12,480 nucleotides of DNA from Acetobacteraceae bacterium. GTDB lineage: Bacteria > Pseudomonadota > Alphaproteobacteria > Acetobacterales > Acetobacteraceae. The translations under genes were made by a program, and so were the position numbers. Each line of letters starts with the position of its first letter. Position 1 is the stretch's first letter. Positions 7,201-12,480 of the stretch are shown here, piece by piece. The DNA lies in assembly GCA_030039695.1 (NCBI GenBank), contig JASHVB010000125.1, positions 1-12,480 of the forward strand, in the 5' to 3' direction. The notes below the pieces were generated by a model. That model searched no databases, was not told the origin of the DNA, and saw only the letters and a program-made list of their open reading frames with translations.

Positions 7201-9045
7201 ATGCGGCGCTTCTGGATTGCGTGCATCCTCGCCGCTTTGTGGCTCGCTCCAGCGGCGGCGCAGAACCAGAACAGCGGCGATCGTCACGTCGCCTTGGTGA
7301 TCGGGAACTTCGCTTATCAGCACGTGCCGCGGCTTGCGAACCCGGGCAACGATGCCACGCTGATCGCAAGCAACCTGCATCAGATCGGCTTCGCCCTGGT
7401 CGGCGGCGCCGTGCAGGAGAACGTCGACAAGGCAACGTTCGACAAGCTCGTGCAGGATTTCGGCCGTGCCATTCAGGGCGCCGATGTCGCGCTGTTCTAC
7501 TACGCCGGGCATGGCATGCAGGTGGACGGCAAGAACTGGCTAGTGCCCGTCGACGCCAACCCGACCCGGCCGCAAGACCTTGCATTCCAGATGGAAGACG
7601 CGGACCTCGTGTTGCAGCAGATGAACGGCGCCGGGACGCGGCTGAACCTGGTGATTCTCGACGCATGCCGCAACAATCCGTTCACGATGCTCGGCAGCCG
7701 TGCCGTGCAGGGCGGTTTGGCACAGATGCAGGCGCCGGAAGGCACCATGATCTCTTTCGCGACACAGCCGGGCAACGTGGCGCAAGACGGCAGCGGCGCC
7801 GACGGGCCATACGCGACAGCGCTCGCCGCATCGATCCGCCAGCCTGGACTGGATATATTTCACGTGTTCAATCGCGTCGGCCTGACCGTGAAGCGGGCGA
7901 CCGATGGCGCGCAGCAGCCTTGGGTCTCAAGTTCGCCGATCGATGGCGAGTTTTATTTTACCCCGTCCGAGACGGCGACCGATACGGTCGCTGCTTTGCC
8001 GGATCCGCTCGCAACCGCCACGGTAGAACGTGTCGCGGATGCCACGCGCACGGCGTCCGCAGCGGTGCGCCCGGCCGAACCACAGCCGCCCGCGGCATCG
8101 GCGCCCTCCGGCACGCCGCCCGCGCATGACCCCGCGGCAAGGTTGACAGAACTGCGCAGCCTCGCCGCTCAGGGTAATCCGGACGCAGAGATCGACCTCG
8201 GCCTCGCTTACCTCAAGGCCGAGGGCGTGTCGCGTGATGATGCCATTGCCCGGCAATGGTTTGAACGTGCCGCCACGCAAGGCGTCGCGCAGGCGCAGTA
8301 CCTGACGGGCGCGATGCTGGAGCGCGGACGCGGCGGCGCGCGCAGCTATGCCGAGGCGTTGCAGTGGTACAGGCGGGCGGCGGACCAAGGTTATCCGCCT
8401 GCCGAAGTGGCGTTGGGTCGATTCTATGGGCGCGGCCTCGGCGTGACGCGCGATGTGGCGCAGCGGACCACTTGGTATCGCCGGGCAGCCGACCACGGCA
8501 ATCCGATCGGCCAATGGGCAATGGGCAATTTCTATCAGAACGGTGATGGCGTTGAGCGGGACATGACGATGGCCCTTGCCATGTACCGGAGCGCGGCCAA
8601 GCGCGGTTTTGTTCCCGCCGAGGCCCGGCTTGGCTCGATTTACCAGCATGGCGTCAACGGGGTGCGCCGTGACGATGCCGAGGCGCTGCACTGGTATCGC
8701 CTCGCGGCCGCGGGCGGCAGCCCGATCGGTCTCAACGGCCTAGCCGCATATTACCGGCGAGGAATCCTGGTGCCGCGCGACTACGGCCAGGCCATACGGC
8801 TATTCCGGCAGGCCGCTGACAAAGGCAGCCCACTGGCAGCGTACAACCTCGGGCTGATGTATGCGAACGGGCATGGCGTGCCAGTTGATCGGCAGCAGGC
8901 GCGGGCATGGTTCGAAAAAGCCGCGGCGGCCGGCAATCAGCCGGCCATCGACCTGCTAGTACGACAGCAGGCGGCCTGCAATGCCCGCGATCCCCGCTTG
9001 TCGGCGAGACGCTCGGGGGAGGCCAGTTGCGGGGCGGCAAAATAG
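7201..9045 (+). CDS. exported caspase-like (peptidase C14) protein with Sel1 repeats
   Basis: Predicted secreted or periplasmic protein, 614 residues. A signal peptide (MRRFWIACILAALWLAPAAA, likely cut before QNQ) leads into a caspase/C14 p20-type domain at residues ~27-250. The catalytic dyad is intact: H104 in YYAGHG and C156 in LDACRNNPF, followed by the family's usual SFATQPG segment. A Pro/Ala-rich linker (~255-315) joins it to seven consecutive Sel1 (TPR-like) repeats of ~36 residues from about residue 326 to 578, each ending in a W-F/Y-x-x-A-A-x-x-G pattern. The tail is short. C14-Sel1 fusions occur in alphaproteobacteria. The Sel1 solenoid is presumed to bind protein partners, and the protease domain may cut after basic residues as orthocaspases do; neither substrate nor role is known here. 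There are no operon partners: it is isolated from rnhA and convergent with fabG. Confidence 0.92.
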   Translation: MRRFWIACILAALWLAPAAAQNQNSGDRHVALVIGNFAYQHVPRLANPGNDATLIASNLHQIGFALVGGAVQENVDKATFDKLVQDFGRAIQGADVALFYYAGHGMQVDGKNWLVPVDANPTRPQDLAFQMEDADLVLQQMNGAGTRLNLVILDACRNNPFTMLGSRAVQGGLAQMQAPEGTMISFATQPGNVAQDGSGADGPYATALAASIRQPGLDIFHVFNRVGLTVKRATDGAQQPWVSSSPIDGEFYFTPSETATDTVAALPDPLATATVERVADATRTASAAVRPAEPQPPAASAPSGTPPAHDPAARLTELRSLAAQGNPDAEIDLGLAYLKAEGVSRDDAIARQWFERAATQGVAQAQYLTGAMLERGRGGARSYAEALQWYRRAADQGYPPAEVALGRFYGRGLGVTRDVAQRTTWYRRAADHGNPIGQWAMGNFYQNGDGVERDMTMALAMYRSAAKRGFVPAEARLGSIYQHGVNGVRRDDAEALHWYRLAAAGGSPIGLNGLAAYYRRGILVPRDYGQAIRLFRQAADKGSPLAAYNLGLMYANGHGVPVDRQQARAWFEKAAAAGNQPAIDLLVRQQAACNARDPRLSARRSGEASCGAAK

Positions 9046-9416
9046 TCGCAGGCCACGGGGTGCGCCGCCAACCGGTGTGGTCGGTCGGGATTTGTGCACC
9101 CGCAACCGACGCGCTCAGACTACGGTGCGTCACCGCACTGTCATGCGCAGGGCCGCGGCGCGGCGGTCTCACCATCGCGATTTGGCGAGAATGCTTGCCC
9201 CTGACATCAACTGCCGCGCCGTCGATAATTCAACCATCCGTTTGGACGGATGGCGGCCTCCGGTCGGCGCAGGGTTGTTGCTTAAACTCGTCCGCCCGCC
9301 CGGTGGTCCTCGGTCGGCGTCGGGCATGCCTTCGCGCTTTCGGTATTGGATGCTTGCTGCAGATCGGACCGCACGGAGCGGTCGCTTATACGTCTCTTCC
9401 CACCGGGTTACTCGCG
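9046..9416. other. spacer between convergent caspase-like and fabG genes
   Basis: 371 bases without a recognisable gene. I looked specifically for acpP on the minus strand, because it normally follows fabG, and saw no GADSLD-type motif. The region holds a strong hairpin at 9234-9253, listed separately, and a second one, GACCGC (9367-9372) / GCGGTC (9378-9383) with loop ACGGA, only ~34 bases past the fabG stop. The second has no T-tract on either strand. Confidence 0.5.
9234..9253. terminator. hairpin, candidate bidirectional terminator
   Basis: CCATCCGT (9234-9241) and ACGGATGG (9246-9253) form a perfect 8-bp stem with a TTGG loop. It sits between two convergent genes, 188 bases past the caspase-like gene stop and 163 bases past the fabG stop. 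On the minus strand the stem is followed by TTGAATTATCG, which is AT-rich but not a true T-run, so an intrinsic terminator for fabD-fabG is plausible but not secure. On the plus strand the downstream side is GC-rich. Confidence 0.4.
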
Positions 9417-10154
9417 CTACACCATTGCCATGCCGCCATTCACATGCAATGTCGCGCCGGTCACCCATGCCGCCTCATCTGAGGCCAGATAGACGACCGC
9501 AGCGGCCACATCCTCCGGCCGACCCAGCCTGCCGAGCGGGATAGAACTGGTCAGCTTCGTTCGCTGCGCCTCGTTCAGCGCATCGGTCATCGGCGTGACA
9601 ATGAACCCTGGTGCCACGACGTTCACTGTAATCCCGCGCGAGGCAACCTCCTGCGCCAGCGCCTTGCTCATTCCGACAAGGCCGGCCTTGGCTGCGGCAT
9701 AGTTAGCCTGCCCCGCGTTACCGGTGGCACCGACGATGCTGGAGATGTTGATGATCCGCCCGGTCCGCCGCCGCACCATCCCGCGCAGCGCAGCACGTGC
9801 CAGTCGGAACGGCGCGCTCAGGTCGACATCGAGCACCGTTTGCCAGGACTCGTCACTCATGCGCAGCGCCAGCATATCGCGCGTCAGGCCGGCGTTGTTG
9901 ACCAGGATCGACAGCGGGCCGGCGGCGGCCTCGGCCGCTTCGACCAGGGTTTCCGCCGTAGCGGGGTCACGCAGATCGGCCGGGCAGACGAAGGTGCGAC
10001 CGCCCAGTTCCGTCGCCAATGTGTCGAGCGCGTCGCGCCGCGTCCCGGATAGGACCACTCCCGCACCCTGTGCGTGCAGGGCCCGGGCGATCCCCGCGCC
10101 GATACCGCCCGAGGCGCCGGTCACCAGCGCCGATTTGCCATCGAGCCGGAACAT
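9417..10154 (-). CDS. fabG: 3-oxoacyl-[ACP] reductase FabG
   Basis: NADPH-dependent short-chain dehydrogenase that reduces 3-oxoacyl-ACP to (R)-3-hydroxyacyl-ACP in type II fatty-acid elongation. At 245 residues it is the standard length. The cofactor motif TGASGGIG spans residues 12-19 and NNAG is at 86-89. The catalytic residues S139 (NISSIVG), Y152 and K156 (NYAAAKAG) align with E. coli FabG S138/Y151/K155. The C-terminus VTGATLHVNGGMAMV is characteristic of true FabG. The start at 10154 is set by the family N-terminus (MFRLDGKSALVTG) and by GGAGG five bases upstream (complement of 10160-10164). The frame runs on upstream to 10496, but only as a shadow of fabD. It begins 11 bases after the fabD stop, so the two are co-transcribed and the ribosome binding site lies in the gap. 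The usual next genes, acpP and fabF, are not here. Confidence 0.97.
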   Translation of the reverse strand: MFRLDGKSALVTGASGGIGAGIARALHAQGAGVVLSGTRRDALDTLATELGGRTFVCPADLRDPATAETLVEAAEAAAGPLSILVNNAGLTRDMLALRMSDESWQTVLDVDLSAPFRLARAALRGMVRRRTGRIINISSIVGATGNAGQANYAAAKAGLVGMSKALAQEVASRGITVNVVAPGFIVTPMTDALNEAQRTKLTSSIPLGRLGRPEDVAAAVVYLASDEAAWVTGATLHVNGGMAMV

Positions 10155-10165
10155 GGTGGCCTCCG

Positions 10166-11134
10166 TCAAAGCGTCTTCAGCACGGCCTCTACTTCGGCTG
10201 GCGTCGCCGCCGCAGCGGTCGCGGCGTCCGGCGCGATGCGGCGCACCAGGCCGGACAGGACCTTCCCCGTGCCCAGTTCGACGAAACTGTCCACGCCCAG
10301 CACCGTCATTGCCTCTACGCATTCGCGCCAGCGCACGGTTGCGGTCACCTGGCGGATCAGCAAGTCGCGAATCGAGGCTGGATCGGTCTCCTTCGCCGCT
10401 GAGACGTTGGCGATGAGCGGAACGACCGGTGGGCCGGGTGGGGTCTCCTCGAAGGCCTCGGCCATCGCGTCCGCCGCCGGCGCCATCAGCGCACAATGGA
10501 ACGGTGCCGAAACCGGCAACAGCATGGCGCGGCGTACGCCTTTATCTTTCGCGATGTCCACCGCGCGTTCCACTGCCTCGCGGGCACCGGACACCACGAC
10601 CTGGCCGGCGCCGTTGTCGTTGCCGACCTGAATCACTTGGCGCTCGTTGGTTTCACTACCTGGTACCGGTGCGGCGGCTTCGCAGATTTCCTCTGCAAGC
10701 GCCAGCTCGGCTCCGAGCAGGGCCGCCATCGCGCCCTGGCCGGCGGGGACTGCCTTCTGCATGGTCTGGCCGCGCAGCTTCAGGAGACGCGCGGCGTTCG
10801 CTACGGAAAACGCCCCGGCAGCGGCGAGAGCGCTGTACTCACCCAGCGAATGCCCGGCGACCACAGCGGCTTTTTGCTTCAGCGCGAAGCCACCCTCCTG
10901 CTCCAGCACGCGCAACACGGCCAGCGAGTGGGCCATCAGGGCCGGCTGGGTGTTCTCGGTCAGCACCAGCTCCTCGGCCGGCCCATCGAACATGAGGCGC
11001 GACAGGTTCTGGTGGAGTGTCTCGTCGACCTCCTGAAACACCTCGCGCGCGGAGGCAAAGGCGGCGGCGAGGTCTCGGCCCATGCCAACCGACTGGCTTC
11101 CCTGGCCTGGGAAAATGAAAGCGTGAACGGGCAT
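10166..11134 (-). CDS. fabD: malonyl-CoA:ACP transacylase FabD
   Basis: Transfers malonyl from CoA to acyl carrier protein, supplying the extender unit for fatty-acid synthesis in the cytoplasm. 322 residues, slightly longer than the ~309 of E. coli. Catalytic signatures: the oxyanion-hole Q11 in FPGQGSQ, nucleophile S96 in GHSLGEYSA, R121 (RGQTMQ, binds the malonyl carboxylate) and H213 in SAPFHCALM. The asparagine of the GNDNGAGQVVVSG region and the C-terminal ELGTGKVLSGL motif are also present. The N-terminus MPVHAFIFPGQGSQ fixes the start at 11134. A weak purine stretch (AGGGGAAA on the minus strand) lies ~9 bases upstream. It is the first gene of a two-gene operon with fabG and diverges from serB across 112 bases, which must hold both promoters. 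Confidence 0.97.
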   Translation of the reverse strand: MPVHAFIFPGQGSQSVGMGRDLAAAFASAREVFQEVDETLHQNLSRLMFDGPAEELVLTENTQPALMAHSLAVLRVLEQEGGFALKQKAAVVAGHSLGEYSALAAAGAFSVANAARLLKLRGQTMQKAVPAGQGAMAALLGAELALAEEICEAAAPVPGSETNERQVIQVGNDNGAGQVVVSGAREAVERAVDIAKDKGVRRAMLLPVSAPFHCALMAPAADAMAEAFEETPPGPPVVPLIANVSAAKETDPASIRDLLIRQVTATVRWRECVEAMTVLGVDSFVELGTGKVLSGLVRRIAPDAATAAAATPAEVEAVLKTL

Positions 11135-11246
11135 GGCGAGCGGTTTCCCCTGGATGGGCGGGCGGGTTAGCGGCGCGGCTTTGGGGTGTCAATCAGCGGC
11201 TCCTTGCTTGCATCCGCCTGCTCCGGCTGCCACACAGCCAGAGATC

Positions 11247-12122
11247 ATGCACCATGTCGTTACGCTCGTCGCCAATCGGGCCGCCTCATCGCTGACGCCC
11301 GCCGTCATCCGCTCCGTGCGCGAAGCGGTCAGCGGTGGTGAAACGACCATTCTTTCACCGGGCGAAGCCGCCGACATCATCCTAGACGCAGCCCCCGACA
11401 TGGGTGCGGTCCGCACGGCGCTGGACCGGGCCGCCGTCGATGCGGTCGCGACCCCAGTTGAAGGGCGCCGCAAGCGGTTGCTGATCGCCGACATGGACAG
11501 CACGATCGTCACCGGCGAAACGCTGGACGAACTCGCCGACTTCGCCGGCATCAAGGACCGTATCGCCGCCATCACAGCGCGCGCGATGAACGGCGAGATT
11601 GATTTCAAGACCGCGCTGCGCGAGCGGGTGGCGATGCTGCGCGGACTTCCGGTGGACGCTCTGGAGCGTACCTGGCAGCGCATTCGCCTCACGCCAGGCG
11701 CGCACGAGTTGGTCGCGACGATGCGGGCCCACGGCGCGCTGACGGTCTTGGTGTCCGGCGGGTTCAGCTTCTTCACCAGCCGCGTCGCTGCGCTGTGCGG
11801 CTTCGACAGGCAGCACGCCAACCGGCTGCTCGACGATGGAACGGTTCTGACCGGATGCGTTGCGGAACCCATCCTTGATCGCGACACGAAGCTGAACACG
11901 CTGACCCGCCTTGCCGCGGAGCGCAGGTTGCCGCTGTCGGCGACGCTCGCGGTGGGAGATGGTGCAAACGACATGGATATGCTGCGAACGGCGGGGCTGG
12001 GCGTCGCCTTCCGCGCCAAGCCGATTGTCGCTGCCGCGGCGCGTGCGCGCGTCGATCACGCCGATCTGCGTGCTCTGCTTTTTTTGCAGGGTTACCGCGG
12101 GGAAGAATTTGTCGGGGGGTAA
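11247..12122 (+). CDS. serB: phosphoserine phosphatase SerB
   Basis: HAD-superfamily phosphatase that dephosphorylates O-phospho-L-serine, the last step of serine synthesis. 291 residues: an N-terminal domain of ~75 residues (probably ACT-like, inferred), then the HAD core. Motif I is D82-M-D84-S-T with E91 after it, motif II is S170 (VLVSGGFS), motif III is K215, and motif IV is GDGANDMDM (D238, D242). All catalytic residues are intact. The start at 11247 (MHHVVTLVAN) is chosen over the frame's extension to 11133, which would overlap the divergent fabD. A weak AGAGA lies just upstream. The family-like C-terminus LLFLQGYRGEEF is followed by only VGG before TAA. Those last codons fall in a run of six G and directly precede an IS607-type element, so the element may have supplied the very end. 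Confidence 0.95.
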   Translation: MHHVVTLVANRAASSLTPAVIRSVREAVSGGETTILSPGEAADIILDAAPDMGAVRTALDRAAVDAVATPVEGRRKRLLIADMDSTIVTGETLDELADFAGIKDRIAAITARAMNGEIDFKTALRERVAMLRGLPVDALERTWQRIRLTPGAHELVATMRAHGALTVLVSGGFSFFTSRVAALCGFDRQHANRLLDDGTVLTGCVAEPILDRDTKLNTLTRLAAERRLPLSATLAVGDGANDMDMLRTAGLGVAFRAKPIVAAAARARVDHADLRALLFLQGYRGEEFVGG

Positions 12123-12129
12123 GTTCTGC

Positions 12130-12169
12130 TTGCCAAGATTGGATTAAATCGGGTAATACCCCATGGTAT
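12130..12169 (+). promoter_or_regulatory. putative transposase promoter overlapped by nested inverted repeats
   Basis: TTGCCA (12130-12135, five of six to the -35 consensus) is followed after 18 bases by TAATAC (12154-12159), a weak -10. The -10 lies within the palindrome GGGTA-A-TACCC (12151-12161). A second inverted repeat, ATACC (12156-12160) / GGTAT (12165-12169), overlaps it and runs into the start codon. Binding by the transposase's own MerR-like domain, giving autorepression or end recognition, is an inference from position and symmetry. Confidence 0.35.
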
Positions 12170-12480
12170 GGCCCTTGTGAAGATAGGAAAGGCGGCAGAA
12201 ATGCTGGGCGTCGATGTCCAGACCCTGCATGCCTGGGAGAAGTCCGGGGAACTGGTCCCGGACCGGCGCAGCAAGGGCGGCACACGCTATTATGACGTGG
12301 CGAAGATCCTGGGCCTCGGCAACGAGGATATGCCCACGATCGGCTACGCCCGCGTCTCCAGCCACGATCAGAAGAATGATCTGGTCCGCCAGCAGGAACT
12401 GCTCGAAGCCTTCTGTGCTGCTAAAGGCTGGCGGCACGAAGTCATCGCCGATCTCGGCTCCGGCCTGAACTACCGCAAGA
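12168..12480 (+). CDS. tnpA: IS607-family serine recombinase transposase TnpA (5' part)
   Basis: The first 104 residues are visible and the gene continues past the window edge. Residues ~4-50 are a MerR-like winged helix-turn-helix (VKIGKAAEMLGVDVQTLHAW, then GGTRYYD), used by this family to bind element ends. The catalytic domain begins at ~57 with IGYARVSSHDQKNDLVRQ. By alignment with gamma-delta resolvase, S64 is the nucleophile and R62 an active-site arginine. The later segment ADLGSGLNYRK is another conserved part of the serine-recombinase active site. The helix-turn-helix-before-catalytic-domain order distinguishes IS607 from ordinary resolvases. Full length in the family is ~200 residues, so about half is present. 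No frameshift is seen in the visible part, so the gene may be functional. No Shine-Dalgarno precedes the ATG at 12168; the ATG at 12163 hits a stop after five codons. Confidence 0.9.
   Translation, partial: MALVKIGKAAEMLGVDVQTLHAWEKSGELVPDRRSKGGTRYYDVAKILGLGNEDMPTIGYARVSSHDQKNDLVRQQELLEAFCAAKGWRHEVIADLGSGLNYRK

Larger units (their letters stand above)
12123..12480 (+). mobile_element. left end of an IS607-family insertion sequence (partial)
   Basis: The transposase gene at 12168 belongs to the IS607 family, so the element's left boundary should lie between the end of serB and that gene. It cannot be fixed because IS607 elements lack terminal inverted repeats and target duplications. By family knowledge they insert at GG dinucleotides, which fits the G6 run at 12114-12119 just inside serB. 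The right end, and any tnpB-type cargo gene, are outside the window. The left limit given is an inference. Confidence 0.6.

Noticed and set aside
7089..8129. 346-codon plus-strand ORF overlapping the caspase-like gene
   Set aside because: It overlaps the intact H104/C156 domain in another frame and encodes an Arg-rich featureless product.
7927..8691. 254-codon minus-strand ORF over the Sel1 repeats
   Set aside because: It mirrors the repeated Sel1 codons and has no independent start signal or domain.
8176..8940. Possible tandem DNA repeat
   Set aside because: The periodicity is the ~108-base coding unit of Sel1 protein repeats. The nucleotide copies are diverged, so it is not a DNA-level repeat or CRISPR.
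8907..9544. Plus-strand ORFs running from the end of the caspase-like gene towards fabG
   Set aside because: They are low-quality frames crossing a convergent gap and entering fabG antisense; no motif or ribosome binding site supports them.
9417..10496. N-terminal extension of fabG up to 10496
   Set aside because: The extra 114 residues are the shadow of the 3' part of fabD. The real FabG N-terminus and a GGAGG site are at 10154.

Overview
The window looks like chromosome from a high-GC alphaproteobacterium. Gene content, the thrB/rnhA pairing and the style of the proteins point to Rhodospirillales, probably Acetobacteraceae. This is a judgement from reading, not from a database search. Nearly everything is vertically inherited core or lineage-specific sequence. 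The one clear mobile element begins in the last ~350 bases and runs off the right edge.

Layout, left to right. (1) rsmB, a 16S rRNA cytosine-5 methyltransferase (+), then ~440 bases with no convincing gene. (2) An orphan membrane hybrid sensor histidine kinase (+), converging on a small predicted lipoprotein gene (-). (3) thrB (homoserine kinase, +), divergent from the lipoprotein gene and followed after a long 438-base spacer by rnhA (RNase HI, +). (4) A 383-base gap holding a tentative small ORF that may be frameshifted, then an exported caspase-like (C14) protein with seven Sel1 repeats (+). (5) A convergent gap with a perfect 8-bp hairpin, then the fatty-acid synthesis pair fabD-fabG (-), without the acpP that usually follows. 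(6) serB (phosphoserine phosphatase, +), divergent from fabD. (7) Immediately after serB, the 5' part of an IS607-family serine-recombinase transposase (+), cut by the window end.

Functionally the window mixes rRNA modification, amino-acid synthesis (threonine via ThrB, serine via SerB), R-loop and primer removal (RnhA), and fatty-acid initiation and elongation (FabD, FabG). Only fabD-fabG is a clear operon. The other genes look independently transcribed.

The most interesting items are the exported caspase-Sel1 protein and the IS607 left end. In the latter a putative promoter, nested inverted repeats and a nearly leaderless transposase start overlap. Such elements often carry a TnpB-type RNA-guided nuclease gene just downstream, which here would lie outside the window. 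I did not find a clear, previously undescribed multi-gene system.
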